Assembly: GCA_963704335.1 (NCBI GenBank)
Contig: OY969889.1
Location: forward strand, 806,001-870,000
Direction: 5' to 3'
Source: PALSA-612 sp963704335
GTDB taxonomy: Bacteria > Actinomycetota > Thermoleophilia > Gaiellales > Gaiellaceae
Length of the DNA stretch: 64,000 nucleotides
How positions within the stretch are numbered: the stretch's first letter is position 1; each line of letters starts with the position of its first letter. The translations under genes and the position numbers were made by a program. Of the stretch, positions 42,185-51,045 are shown piece after piece. The notes under the pieces were generated by a model. That model made no database searches and had not been told where the DNA came from. It saw only the letters and a list, made by a program, of their open reading frames with translations.

Positions 42185-43111
42185 GTGCTCCACGAGGTGC
42201 CGCTGGAGCGGCGAACGCTGCACGGGCACTTCTCCGCCGAGCTCGATCCCGTGTTGACCATCGACCCCGGCGACACGATCGCGTTCGCCTGCCCGAACGC
42301 CGCGTGGTACCTGCCGTCCGGCGAGCGATTTGAGCCCCGCGATCCCGAGAGTGATGCCGGGCACGCGCTGATCGGGCCGGTCGCAGTTCGCGGCGCCAAG
42401 GCCGGCGGTGTGCTTGAGGTGCGGATCGACAGGATCGACGTCGGGACCTTCGGCGTGACGATCGCAGGAGGCTCACAGACGGCGTTGAACGACCGGCTCG
42501 GCGTCAGCGAGCTCGAGGAGTGGTGGCTCGAGTGGGCCCTCGACCGGGCTACGGGGACGGCACGCGATCAGCACGGCCGCGAGGTGTCGCTCCGTCCCTT
42601 TCTCGGTGTTCTCGGCATGCCACCGCCGGAACCTGGGCGGCACCCCACGTACCCGCCGCGGCCGTGGGGCGGGAACATCGACTGCCAGGAGTTAGTTGCG
42701 GGCACGACGCTGTACCTCCCGATCCCCGTCGACGGCGCGCGCTTCTCTGCCGGCGATGGTCACGGGAGGCAGGGTGACGGCGAGGTCTCGCAGCTCGCGA
42801 TCGAGTGCCCGGTCGAGCGGGCCGAGCTCACGTTGTCGATTCGGGACGATCTGGAGCTCTCGACACCTGTCGCCTGGTCACCGACCGCCTGGCTGACGTT
42901 CGGGTTCGACGAAGACCTCGACGAGGCCGCGGCGATCGCCACGGACGCGATGCTCGAGCTGATGGGACGGGAGCACGACCTGGAGCGGCGCGATGCACTC
43001 GCTCTCGCGAGCCTCGTCGTCGACCTTCGGGTCACGCAGCTCGTCAACGGCGTTCGCGGCGTGCATGCAGTGCTTCCCCACGACGCGGTGCGCTTCACGA
43101 GAATGACCTGA
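42185..43111 (+). CDS. Acetamidase/formamidase family protein
   Basis: A 308-residue FmdA/AmdA-type amidase. Visible family features are LTIDPGDTIAFACPNA, GALIGPV-like GHALIGPVAVRGAKAGGVLE, RPWGGNIDCQELVAGTTLYL and GDGHGRQGDGEV, the usual active-site region. Members release ammonia from short amides. It sits inside the E1-E2 operon (GTG 42185, 2 nt after E1 beta). CTG 42179, overlapping the stop as CTGA, is another possible start. Confidence 0.85.
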   Translation: MLHEVPLERRTLHGHFSAELDPVLTIDPGDTIAFACPNAAWYLPSGERFEPRDPESDAGHALIGPVAVRGAKAGGVLEVRIDRIDVGTFGVTIAGGSQTALNDRLGVSELEEWWLEWALDRATGTARDQHGREVSLRPFLGVLGMPPPEPGRHPTYPPRPWGGNIDCQELVAGTTLYLPIPVDGARFSAGDGHGRQGDGEVSQLAIECPVERAELTLSIRDDLELSTPVAWSPTAWLTFGFDEDLDEAAAIATDAMLELMGREHDLERRDALALASLVVDLRVTQLVNGVRGVHAVLPHDAVRFTRMT

Positions 43112-43113
43112 CC

Positions 43114-44181
43114 GTGGCGTACGACTTCAAGCTCCCGGATCTCGGCGAAGGCCTCACCGAAGGCGAGGTTGCCCGCTGGCTGGTCGAGGAAGGTCAGGAG
43201 ATCGCCGAAGACGATCCACTCGTCGAGATCCAGACGGACAAGGCCACCGTCGAGATCCCCTCGCCTGCGGCCGGCGTCGTCTCGCGCATCCACGTGAGCG
43301 AGGGTGAGGTCGTGCCCGTCGGCACGGTGCTCGTCTCCATCGGCGGCGACGGCGCCGCACCACCGGCCGCCGCTAGTGAGGCTCCGGCCGCGCCGCCTTC
43401 CGCGGAGCGCGCACGCGCCACGCCCCTCGTTCGCAAGGTGGCGCAGGAGCTCGGTGTCGATCTCGACAGCCTGTCGGGGACCGGCCCGCAAGGGCGCATC
43501 ACGGAAGAGGACGTGCGCGCGGCGGCCTCGGGCAGCCCGGCCGCCGAGGGTCGCAACGAGCCGCTGCGAGGCGTTCGCCGAGTGATTGCCGAGCACATGG
43601 CACGTGCGCACCGGGAAGTGCCGCCGGTGACCTGGGTGGAGGAGTGCGCTTTCGACTCGGTGGACATGGACCGGCTCGTGGCGACCGTCGTCAGGGCATG
43701 TGCGGAGGAGCTCCAGGCCTTCCCGGAGCTGAACGCGCGGCTCGAGCACGACTCGATCGTCTACCTCGAGCGCTACGACATCGGCATCGCCGTTCAGACG
43801 CCGCAGGGGCTCATGGTGCCCGTCGTGCGAGAGTGCAACGCGAAGTCCGTGGGCGAGATCCACGACGAGCTGACGGCGCTGGCAGAGCGTGGGCGAGCGG
43901 GCGAGCTCGCGCCTGAGGAGCTGCGCGGCTCGACGTTCACCGTCACGAGTGCCGGCAAGCTGGGGGGACTGCTCACGACGCCGATCGTCAACTACCCGGA
44001 AGTGGCGATCCTCTCCATCGGGCGCATCGGTGAGCGGCCGGTCGTGCGCGACGGTGAAGTCGTCGTTCGCCGCATGGGCACGATTTGCGTGACGTTCGAC
44101 CACCGCGTGATCGACGGCGCCCGCGCGGCCGAGTTCGGTCTCGCCGTGATCGCCAGGCTCGAAGCGGGCGTCAGCGGCTAG
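43114..44181 (+). CDS. 2-oxoacid dehydrogenase E2 component (dihydrolipoyl acyltransferase)
   Basis: A 355-residue E2 with one lipoyl domain (lipoylated Lys in EIQTDKATVEIPSPA), an Ala/Pro linker, a peripheral-subunit-binding domain (ATPLVRKVAQELGVDLDSLS to GPQGRITEEDVRAA), and a catalytic domain with the active-site FDHRVIDGARAAEF. It transfers the acyl group to CoA. GTG 43114 lies 2 nt after the amidase stop. No E3 (lipoamide dehydrogenase) gene follows. Confidence 0.94.
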   Translation: MAYDFKLPDLGEGLTEGEVARWLVEEGQEIAEDDPLVEIQTDKATVEIPSPAAGVVSRIHVSEGEVVPVGTVLVSIGGDGAAPPAAASEAPAAPPSAERARATPLVRKVAQELGVDLDSLSGTGPQGRITEEDVRAAASGSPAAEGRNEPLRGVRRVIAEHMARAHREVPPVTWVEECAFDSVDMDRLVATVVRACAEELQAFPELNARLEHDSIVYLERYDIGIAVQTPQGLMVPVVRECNAKSVGEIHDELTALAERGRAGELAPEELRGSTFTVTSAGKLGGLLTTPIVNYPEVAILSIGRIGERPVVRDGEVVVRRMGTICVTFDHRVIDGARAAEFGLAVIARLEAGVSG

Positions 44182-44454
44182 ATGGACATCATGCGCGCGC
44201 ACGCCGTGATCCGCGGCCGCGTGCAGGGTGTGTTCTTCCGGACCGAGGCCTCTGCGCGCGCACGAAGCCTCGGGCTCGGCGGCTGGGTGATGAACCTCCC
44301 CGACGGGTCCGTCGAGGCCGCCTTCGAAGGACCGCAGGAGGCGGTGGATTTGATGCTCCGCTGGTGCGAGCACGGTTCGGCCGACGCTCGCGTGGAAGCC
44401 GTCGACGTGACATGGGAGCCGGCGGAAGGAGACACGGCGTTCGAGGTTCGGTAG
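44182..44454 (+). CDS. acyP: Acylphosphatase
   Basis: A 90-residue acylphosphatase. The phosphate-binding Arg is in IRGRVQGVFFRTEA and the catalytic Asn in GGWVMNLPDGSVEAAFEGP. It hydrolyses acyl phosphates such as acetyl phosphate. ATG 44182 immediately follows the E2 stop; ATG 44191 is an alternative. Placement after the acyl-transfer complex may be incidental. Confidence 0.92.
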   Translation: MDIMRAHAVIRGRVQGVFFRTEASARARSLGLGGWVMNLPDGSVEAAFEGPQEAVDLMLRWCEHGSADARVEAVDVTWEPAEGDTAFEVR

Positions 44455-44473
44455 AGCAGACCGGGTACGCGGG

Positions 44474-44479
44474 TACGCT
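44474..44479 (+). promoter_or_regulatory. Putative -10 box (TACGCT)
   Basis: TACGCT lies exactly 6 nt before the ATG of the GtrA-like gene, so transcription would begin at the start codon. Confidence 0.35.
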
Positions 44480-44485
44480 GCCGCG

Positions 44486-44932
44486 ATGGCGCGGGCAGTA
44501 GAAGGGACTCCGGGGCTCGGTACTCGCGCTCGACTGGCGCTGCGCAGGCCGCACAACTGGCTCCAGCTCGCAAAGTTCTGCGCCGTCGGCGCCACTGGCT
44601 ATGTCGTCAACCTCGCGGTCTTCACGCTGCTCTACGAGGTGTTCTCCGTGCACTACAGGCCTGCTGCGGTGCTCTCCTTCTGCGTCGCGGTCACGAACAA
44701 TTACCTGTGGAACCGGTTCTGGACCTTTCGCGGCGACCGCGGCCACTTCTACTACCAGGGCCTGCGCTTCTTCATCGTGGCCTGGTGCGCGCTCGCGGCC
44801 AACCTCCTCGTGCTCGAGGCCCTCGTCAGGCTCGGGCTCGATCCCGTGGCGGCACAGGCGATCGCAATCATCCTCGTCACCCCCGTGAACTTCATCGGCA
44901 ACAAGCTCTGGTCGTTTCGTCAACGCCGCTGA
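44486..44932 (+). CDS. GtrA-family membrane protein
   Basis: A 148-residue protein with four membrane segments. QLAKFCAVGATGYVVNLAVF at the start and NNYLWNRFWTFR in the middle are typical GtrA features, as is the ending VNFIGNKLWSFR. GtrA proteins are thought to flip polyprenyl-linked sugars for surface glycan decoration. The next gene is a large glycosyltransferase-like membrane protein, which supports this. Confidence 0.88.
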   Translation: MARAVEGTPGLGTRARLALRRPHNWLQLAKFCAVGATGYVVNLAVFTLLYEVFSVHYRPAAVLSFCVAVTNNYLWNRFWTFRGDRGHFYYQGLRFFIVAWCALAANLLVLEALVRLGLDPVAAQAIAIILVTPVNFIGNKLWSFRQRR

Positions 44933-44936
44933 GCCC

Positions 44937-46640
44937 GTGAGACGCGTGCGCGTCGGGCTCGCCCTCGCCCTCTTTCTGCTGGCGGCCGTGCCTTCGGCGC
45001 AGGCAGCAACGCCGTTACCGCCGCCTCGGCTGACGGAAGAGCGTGCCGTCGAGATCGCGCTCGAGGAAGACGGAGTGGCCGCCTGGGTCTCCCGCTACCC
45101 GGCCGACAGCCTGGTCACCGACGCCGAGTACGATCGCGAATTCCGGGACTGGACGGTAAAGGCGTGGTCGGGGCCTGCCGGGCAGATCGTGCTCGCGCGC
45201 GTGGACGATCTCACCGGTCTCGTCGAGGACGCGTGGACCGGACCGCAGGTGGCGTGGCCAATGGCGCGCGGCAACGAGGGCGCCTTCGGGGGCAAGCGGC
45301 TCAACAGCCTTCCGGTGTGGCTCGGCTTCTGTGCCGTGTTCGTCCTCGGCCTGGCCGACCTTCGCCGGCTGCGCTCGATGCGCAACCTCGATCTGCTCGT
45401 GCTCGCCTCGCTGTCGGTGTCGCTCTGGTTCTTCAACGAAGGCCGGATCTTCACGAGCGTTCCGCTCGTGTATCCCGTCTTGCTCTACCTGCTTGGCCGC
45501 ACGCTGTGGATAGGCATGCGCGACCGTGCGCCGCCGGCGTCACGGCCGGTGTGGCCCATCTGGGTGCTCGCCGCGGCGACGGTGTTTCTGGGCGGTTTTC
45601 GAATAGGGCTCGACTTTGCGGACTCGAACGTGATCGACGTCGGCTACTCCGGCGTGATCGGTGCCCACCGCATCGCCCACGGGCAGGCGCCCTACGGCCA
45701 CTTCCCGCAGGAGTCGGGGCGCCCTTGCGGGCCGGCCGACCGCAACGGCCGCATCGTTCTGCGCATCCAGGACAACGGCCGCTGCGAGGGGCAGAACGGG
45801 CACGGGGACACGTACGGCCCGGTGGCGTACGAGGCGTACCTGCCTGGCTACGCGATCTTCGGTTGGAAGGGCAAGGGTGACGAGCTGCCCGCCGCGCACC
45901 TCACGTCGATCCTGTTCGACCTGATCGCCATCGCCGGGCTCGTGCTCGTGGGCCTGCGCTACGGCGGGCGGCGGCTCGCCGCGACGCTTGCGTTCGCCTG
46001 GACCGCGTTCCCCTTCACGCAGTACGTCGCGAGCTCCAGCTCCAACGACGCGATCCAGCCTGCCCTGTTGATCTTCGGCTTCTGGCTGGCGTCCTCGCCC
46101 TGGGCTCGTGGGAGCTTCGCCGCTCTCGCGTCGTGGGCGAAGTTCGCGCCGCTCGTCGTCGCTCCGCTGTGGGCGACGTACCCCGCGCGGCGTCCTCGGC
46201 CAACGGTGTTCTTCGCGGTGGCCTTCGTGCTGGCCACGCTGGCGGCGTTCTGGGTGCTGCTGCTCGAGTCCGACCCGATCGGCGCGGTTGGAACGTTCTG
46301 GGACCGCGCCATCGGTCATCAGCTCGGCCGCGAGTCGCCGTTCTCGCTCTGGGACTGGCAGCAGTACCACGCGGGCCTGCCCGACCTGCACGCCGTCCAG
46401 TGGGCGCTACAGGGGCTGCTGGTGGTGGGAGCGGTGGCGCTCGCGTTCGTTCCCCGGCGCAAGTCGCCGCTGCAGCTGGCCGCGCTGACGGCGGCGCTGC
46501 TGATCGGCTTCGAGATCGTGCTCACCCACTGGTTCTACCTCTACGTGGCCTGGTTCTTTCCCTTCGTGGCCTTCGCCATCCTGGCACCGCAAACGGCCGA
46601 GGGCGACTCCGAAGAGCCGCCCTCGGTGGTGGGAGGATGA
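44937..46640 (+). CDS. Large membrane glycosyltransferase-like protein with N-terminal extracytoplasmic region
   Basis: A 567-residue protein. A signal-anchor (1-24) is followed by about 100 residues rich in acidic residues (LTEERAVEIALEEDGVAAWV), then about eleven membrane segments. VIGAHRIAHGQAPYGHFPQ followed by DTYGPVAYEAYLPGYAIFGW recalls the GT87/DUF2029 style. No catalytic assignment is certain. The GTG start is 4 nt after the gtrA-like gene. It is convergent with pstS. Confidence 0.7.
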   Translation: MRRVRVGLALALFLLAAVPSAQAATPLPPPRLTEERAVEIALEEDGVAAWVSRYPADSLVTDAEYDREFRDWTVKAWSGPAGQIVLARVDDLTGLVEDAWTGPQVAWPMARGNEGAFGGKRLNSLPVWLGFCAVFVLGLADLRRLRSMRNLDLLVLASLSVSLWFFNEGRIFTSVPLVYPVLLYLLGRTLWIGMRDRAPPASRPVWPIWVLAAATVFLGGFRIGLDFADSNVIDVGYSGVIGAHRIAHGQAPYGHFPQESGRPCGPADRNGRIVLRIQDNGRCEGQNGHGDTYGPVAYEAYLPGYAIFGWKGKGDELPAAHLTSILFDLIAIAGLVLVGLRYGGRRLAATLAFAWTAFPFTQYVASSSSNDAIQPALLIFGFWLASSPWARGSFAALASWAKFAPLVVAPLWATYPARRPRPTVFFAVAFVLATLAAFWVLLLESDPIGAVGTFWDRAIGHQLGRESPFSLWDWQQYHAGLPDLHAVQWALQGLLVVGAVALAFVPRRKSPLQLAALTAALLIGFEIVLTHWFYLYVAWFFPFVAFAILAPQTAEGDSEEPPSVVGG

Positions 46641-46654
46641 TGCGTTGGAGCGCG

Positions 46655-47611
46655 CTAGGTGCCTTTCTTGGCGTTGAGCACCGCGTACTTGTAGAGCCGC
46701 TTCGCGGTCTTCAGCTGTGTCGCCGTCAGCGGCACGAACTTCGACGCCGTGGCGATCGCCTTCTCGTTGGTGAGGATGTAGTCGACGAACCCTTGGACGA
46801 CGGGCCGCTTGAACGATGACTTCTTGACGTACATGAAGAGGCCGCGTGAGATCGGATAGGCGCGGCTCTGGACTGTGCCGTTGTTCGGCTGGACACAGCC
46901 GTTGCCCTTGTCCAGGCTGACGATGTTGAGCTTGTCGCGGTTCGCGATGGCGTAGGACAGGCCGAAGTAGCCCATGCCGCCTCGCTCGCCGCTGACGCCC
47001 TGCACGAGCACGTTGTCGTCCTCGGACGCCTGATAGTCGGTGCGGCTTGCACGCGCCCGGCCGTTGACGTGCTCGGTGAAGAAGTCGAACGTGCCCGAGT
47101 CCGTACCCGGGCCGAAGAGCCTCAGGCTCTGGTTCGGGAAGCTCGACCGGACGTCGTTCCAGTTGTTGACCTTCGAGCCGGGCTCCCAGATCTTCTTCAG
47201 CTCGGCCATCGTGAGGCACGTGGCCCACGTGTTCTGCTGGTTGACGACGATGGAGATGCCGTCATTAGCCGCCGCGAAGGCGATGTAGGGAATGCCGTTG
47301 TCGCGGCAGGCCTTCGCCTCGCTCGCGGACGTCTGGCTGATCTTGCGCGACGCGTTCGCGATGTCCGTCTCGCCCTTGCAGAAGCGGGTAAAGCCGCCAC
47401 CCGTCCCCGAGATGCCGACGGTCACGCGGGCCTTCGGGTTCTTCTTTCCGAACCGCTCCGCGGCTGCCGTCACATACGGGCCGAGCGTGCTCGAGCCATC
47501 TGCGGTGATCGAACCGCTAAAGGCGCTGCCGCTTGCCCCGACCGTGCCTGCGGCGACCGCGGCGCCGGCGGCGACGGTCGCCAGCAATCCTGCTGTACGC
47601 CTGAATCGCAT
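46655..47611 (-). CDS. pstS: Phosphate-binding protein PstS (copy 1)
   Basis: A 318-residue exported binding protein. After a signal peptide (about 1-27) come the phosphate-contact segments ITADGSSTLGPYVTAAAERF, VTVGISGTGGGFTRFCKGET and FGPGTDSGTFDFF. No lipobox Cys is present, unlike the second copy. ATG 47611 follows an AGAGAGG Shine-Dalgarno. A PHO box lies about 80 nt upstream, so expression is probably controlled separately from the pstSCAB-phoU unit. Confidence 0.95.
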   Translation of the reverse strand: MRFRRTAGLLATVAAGAAVAAGTVGASGSAFSGSITADGSSTLGPYVTAAAERFGKKNPKARVTVGISGTGGGFTRFCKGETDIANASRKISQTSASEAKACRDNGIPYIAFAAANDGISIVVNQQNTWATCLTMAELKKIWEPGSKVNNWNDVRSSFPNQSLRLFGPGTDSGTFDFFTEHVNGRARASRTDYQASEDDNVLVQGVSGERGGMGYFGLSYAIANRDKLNIVSLDKGNGCVQPNNGTVQSRAYPISRGLFMYVKKSSFKRPVVQGFVDYILTNEKAIATASKFVPLTATQLKTAKRLYKYAVLNAKKGT

Positions 47612-47689
47612 GTGGGATGCCTCTCTTTCGTAAGGTTGGCCGTCGCTCGCGAGTCTCGCGGCGTGAGGCGCCACCGTGGTCGTCCGGGC

Positions 47690-47722
47690 GGTTTCGTTCT
47701 GGTGACGATCCGGTGAATCCGG
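47690..47722 (-). promoter_or_regulatory. PHO box upstream of pstS copy 1
   Basis: Three 11-bp units run GGTTTCGTTCT, GGTGACGATCC, GGTGAATCCGG on the plus strand. On the minus strand these are CACC-containing direct repeats, as in actinobacterial PhoP sites. The 17-mer GGTGACGATCCGGTGAA recurs exactly before pstS copy 2. Confidence 0.75.
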
Positions 47723-47731
47723 CGTGTGCGC

Positions 47732-48420
47732 CTAGTCGACGGAGCTGTCGTGCGACGCGTCGGAGAACTCGCGCAGCTCGCCGGTGACCAGGTACGCGAC
47801 CTGCTCGCCGATGTCGACGGTGTGGTCGCCGAAGCGCTCGAGGCAGCGGGAGATGACGATCATGCGCAGGCCCCACTCGCGCTTCGTCTCGTCACCGCCG
47901 ACTGCCAGCACGTGCCGGACGAGCCGTCGGTTCGCGCGGTCGATGAGCTCGTCGAGCTCCACCAGCGATTCGGCGGCCGCCAGATCGCGCTCGGCCAGAG
48001 CGCTCGCATCGCCACGCCGACCATCTCTTCCGCGCGCAGGCCCATCTCGTCGAAGCTCTCGAGCACTTGGGCATCGCCCTCGAACGCGCCGGCGAGCTTC
48101 GTGAGCTTGGAGATGGTGACGCAGAGGTCGGCCATGCGCTCCAGGTGGAGATTGCAGTGGAGGATTGCCAGCACGAGGCGGAGGTCGACCGCCACCGGGG
48201 TCTGCCTGGCGAGCAGCGACTCGATGCCTTGTTCCAGCGCGAGGTAGCGAGCGTCGACCTCGTCGTCGAACGCGATCACCTCGTCCGCCAGCTCTTCATC
48301 ACGTTCGCGCAGCGCGTTCATCGCGCCGCGTAGCGACCGGAGCACGAGCTCGGACTCCTCCTGCAGCGTTGCTTCGAGAGAGTGCAGCTCCTCCTGGAAC
48401 GACGCGCGAGGTACGGCCAC
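47732..48420 (-). pseudogene. phoU: Phosphate signalling regulator PhoU, apparent single frameshift
   Basis: Two frames together give a complete PhoU. The first (from ATG 48420, with FQEELHSLEATLQEESELVL and CNLHLERMADLCVTISKLTK) continues to about 48000. The second (from there to the stop at 47732) reads LVELDELIDRANRRL and MIVISRCLERFGDHTVDIGEQV. One missing base in GGCCAGAG (47993-48000) would join them into about 229 residues. A sequencing error seems likeliest since the pst operon is otherwise intact. PhoU represses PHO signalling when phosphate is ample. Confidence 0.88.
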
Positions 48421-48422
48421 CG

Positions 48423-49262
48423 TTAACCGAACCGTCCGGTGACGTAGTCCTCGGTGCGCTGGTCGGAAGGCTGCGTGAAGATCTTGTCGGTGCGGTCGAA
48501 CTCGACCAGGATGCCGGTTCGCTCGCCCTCCTCGGCGACGTCGACGGAGAAGAACGCCGTCATGTCGGCCACGCGCGCCGCCTGCTGCATGTTGTGCGTG
48601 ACGATTACGATCGCATAGCTCTGCTTGAGGTCGTGCATGAGGTCCTCGATCCGCGTCGTCGCGATCGGGTCGAGTGCGGACGCCGGCTCGTCCATGAGGA
48701 TGACGTCTGGCTCGACGGCGAGGCAGCGCGCGATGCAGAGGCGCTGCTGCTGGCCCCCCGAGAGGCTCAACGCGCTCGCCTTGAGCCGGTGCTTGACCTC
48801 GTCCCAGAGCGCCGCCTGCTGGAGCGCTCGCTCGACGCGTCCGTCGAGGTTGTCCTTTCTGCCGAGCACGCGCGGCCCGAACGCGACGTTGTCGTAGATC
48901 GACTTCGGGAACGGGTTCGGCTTCTGGAAGACCATGCCGATGCGCTTGCGCACCTCGACCGGGTCCACCTTCGGCCCGTAGAGATCGAGCCCGTGGTAGA
49001 GAAGCTCGCCCTTGACCTCCGCCCCTGGGATGAGGTCGTTCATGCGGTTGAAGCAGCGGATGAACGTGCTCTTCCCGCAGCCCGACGGGCCGATCATCGC
49101 CGTCACCTCGTTCGGCGCGATGTCGAGCGAGACACCGCGAACAGCGGGCTTGCCGCTGTACGAGACCTCGAGGTCCCGCACCTGGAAGATAGCCTCGCGG
49201 CGGCCCGTGTACGGCTCCGTCGTGGGCTCGGCCAGGCGGACTGGGTCGGCGATCGTTACCAC
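48423..49262 (-). CDS. pstB: Phosphate ABC transporter ATPase PstB
   Basis: A 279-residue ABC ATPase with Walker A IGPSGCGKSTFIRCFNRMND, the PstB-typical FQKPNPFPKSIYDNVAFGPR, signature LSGGQQQRLCIARCLAV, and Walker B VILMDEPASALDP. It powers high-affinity phosphate import with PstCA. GTG 49262 overlaps the pstA stop by 7 nt. The open frame continues upstream inside pstA but is not used. Confidence 0.96.
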   Translation of the reverse strand: MVTIADPVRLAEPTTEPYTGRREAIFQVRDLEVSYSGKPAVRGVSLDIAPNEVTAMIGPSGCGKSTFIRCFNRMNDLIPGAEVKGELLYHGLDLYGPKVDPVEVRKRIGMVFQKPNPFPKSIYDNVAFGPRVLGRKDNLDGRVERALQQAALWDEVKHRLKASALSLSGGQQQRLCIARCLAVEPDVILMDEPASALDPIATTRIEDLMHDLKQSYAIVIVTHNMQQAARVADMTAFFSVDVAEEGERTGILVEFDRTDKIFTQPSDQRTEDYVTGRFG

Positions 49263-50125
49263 CTCTTCTGGTAGCGGTTGCGGATGACGATGGCGACGGA
49301 GTTGAGCACGAGCATAATCACCAGCAGGACGATGATGGCGCCCGCCGCGAGCAGCCGGAACTCGGTCTGCGGCTGGCGGATCCAGTTGTAGATCTGCACC
49401 GGTAGTGCGGTGAAGGGGCCGAGGATCGTCGGATCGAAGGAGACGTACGTCAGCGCGCCGATCATCAAGAGCGGCGCGGTCTCCCCGATCGCCCGCGAAA
49501 GAGCGAGGATCGATCCGGTCGCGATGCCCGGAATTGCCGCGGGAATCACCTGGCGACGAACGACCTGCCACTGCGTCGCGCCCAGGGCGTAGGCGCCCTG
49601 GCGGATGGAGTCGGGCACGGCGCGAATCGCCTCGCGGGAGGCGATGATCACCGTCGGCAGCGTGAGCAGCGTGAGGATGATGGCGCCGGCCAGCAACACC
49701 CGCCCGAGGCCGATGCCGCGGACGATGAATGCCAGCCCGAGGATGCCGTAGACGATCGAGGGCACCCCCGCGAGGTTCTGGATGTTGACCTCGAGGAAAC
49801 GGTTGTACCAGCGGTCCTTGTCTGCGTACTCCTCGAGGTAGAGCGCCGTGGCCACGCCGAGGGGCACCGTGAACAGCAGCACGAGAATGCCCAGGTAGAT
49901 CGTCGCGAGGATCGCCGGCCGCGCGCCCGCGATGTTCGGGTCGACCGACGGCGGATCGAAGAGCAGCGTCGTCGTGACCCAGCCGGCGCCGTCCTTGAGC
50001 ACGTCGCCGACGAGCACGCCGAGCGTAAGCAGCGCGAGCCCGATCGAGGCAAGGAGCAGGACGTAGAAGATCGCCCCGCGGATGTCGAACCTCGAGCGTT
50101 CGATCGGCGTCGGGGCCGAGCTCAC
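49256..50125 (-). CDS. pstA: Phosphate ABC transporter permease PstA
   Basis: A 289-residue permease with six membrane segments and the ABC permease loop EAIRAVPDSIRQGAYALGA. LAGVPSIVYGILGLAF is a PstA hallmark. GTG 50125 overlaps the pstC stop (GTGA). Together with PstC it forms the membrane channel for phosphate. Confidence 0.95.
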   Translation of the reverse strand: MSSAPTPIERSRFDIRGAIFYVLLLASIGLALLTLGVLVGDVLKDGAGWVTTTLLFDPPSVDPNIAGARPAILATIYLGILVLLFTVPLGVATALYLEEYADKDRWYNRFLEVNIQNLAGVPSIVYGILGLAFIVRGIGLGRVLLAGAIILTLLTLPTVIIASREAIRAVPDSIRQGAYALGATQWQVVRRQVIPAAIPGIATGSILALSRAIGETAPLLMIGALTYVSFDPTILGPFTALPVQIYNWIRQPQTEFRLLAAGAIIVLLVIMLVLNSVAIVIRNRYQKRW

Positions 50126-51045
50126 TCGTAGACCTCCCGGAACCGCCGCACCAGCCTGATGGAGACGATGTTCATGGCGAGCGTCAGGACGAACAGCGTC
50201 AAGCCGACAGCGAAGATGGTCTTGTACTCGATCGAGCCCGTCGGCACGTCGCCCTGGGCGGTCGCCCCGATGAAGGCGGTCATCGTCTCCATCGAAACGC
50301 GGGGATCCGCGGAGATCTGCGCAAACTGGCCGGCCGCGATGAGGACGATCATCGTCTCGCCGATCCCGCGCGAGATGGCCAGCACGAAGCTGGCGACGAT
50401 GCCCGAGGTGGCGGCGGGTACGACGATGCGCGTCGCGACATGCCGTCGCGTCGCTCCCAGTGCGTAGCCGCCGTCACGGAGGTCCTGAGGAACGGCGAAC
50501 ATCGCGTCCTCGGACAGCGACGCGACGAGTGGTATGAGCAGGACGCCCATGACGAGCCCAGCCGACAGCGCGTTGAAGATCTCCACGTTCACGCCGGCGT
50601 CGCGCAGGAACGGCGTGAAGAACGTCAGCGCGAAGTAGCCGTAGACGACCGTCGGGATACCCGCCAGCACCTCTAGTGCCGGCTTGAGAACGGTGCGCAC
50701 ACGGGGGTTCGCATATTCGCTGAGATAGATCGCCGCGCCGAGACCGCAGGGGATGGCGACGAGACATGCCCAGAACGTGATCGTGAGCGTGCCCACGAGC
50801 AACGGGATCACCCCGAACTCGCCGTCCAGGAAGAGCGGCGTCCAGGTGGTGCCCGTGAAGAAGTCGACCGGCGAGATCTCGAAGAAGAACTCGATCGCCG
50901 GCTTGACCAGCGAGAAGATGATCGCGAACGTCGTGATCACCGAGACGAACGCCGCCGTGAGCAGGAGGACGCGCACGATGTCCTCGCCGTAGCGCCTGCG
51001 CGGCGCGCGGAGCGTGATCGGGGCAGCGGCGTCCTGCGTCGCCAC
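50122..51045 (-). CDS. pstC: Phosphate ABC transporter permease PstC
   Basis: A 307-residue permease with six membrane segments, PALEVLAGIPTVVYGYFALT, and the ABC loop VPQDLRDGGYALGATRRHVA. GTG 51045 overlaps the pstS stop by one base. Regular spacing and overlaps indicate one transcript from pstS copy 2 to phoU. Confidence 0.95.
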   Translation of the reverse strand: MATQDAAAPITLRAPRRRYGEDIVRVLLLTAAFVSVITTFAIIFSLVKPAIEFFFEISPVDFFTGTTWTPLFLDGEFGVIPLLVGTLTITFWACLVAIPCGLGAAIYLSEYANPRVRTVLKPALEVLAGIPTVVYGYFALTFFTPFLRDAGVNVEIFNALSAGLVMGVLLIPLVASLSEDAMFAVPQDLRDGGYALGATRRHVATRIVVPAATSGIVASFVLAISRGIGETMIVLIAAGQFAQISADPRVSMETMTAFIGATAQGDVPTGSIEYKTIFAVGLTLFVLTLAMNIVSIRLVRRFREVYE

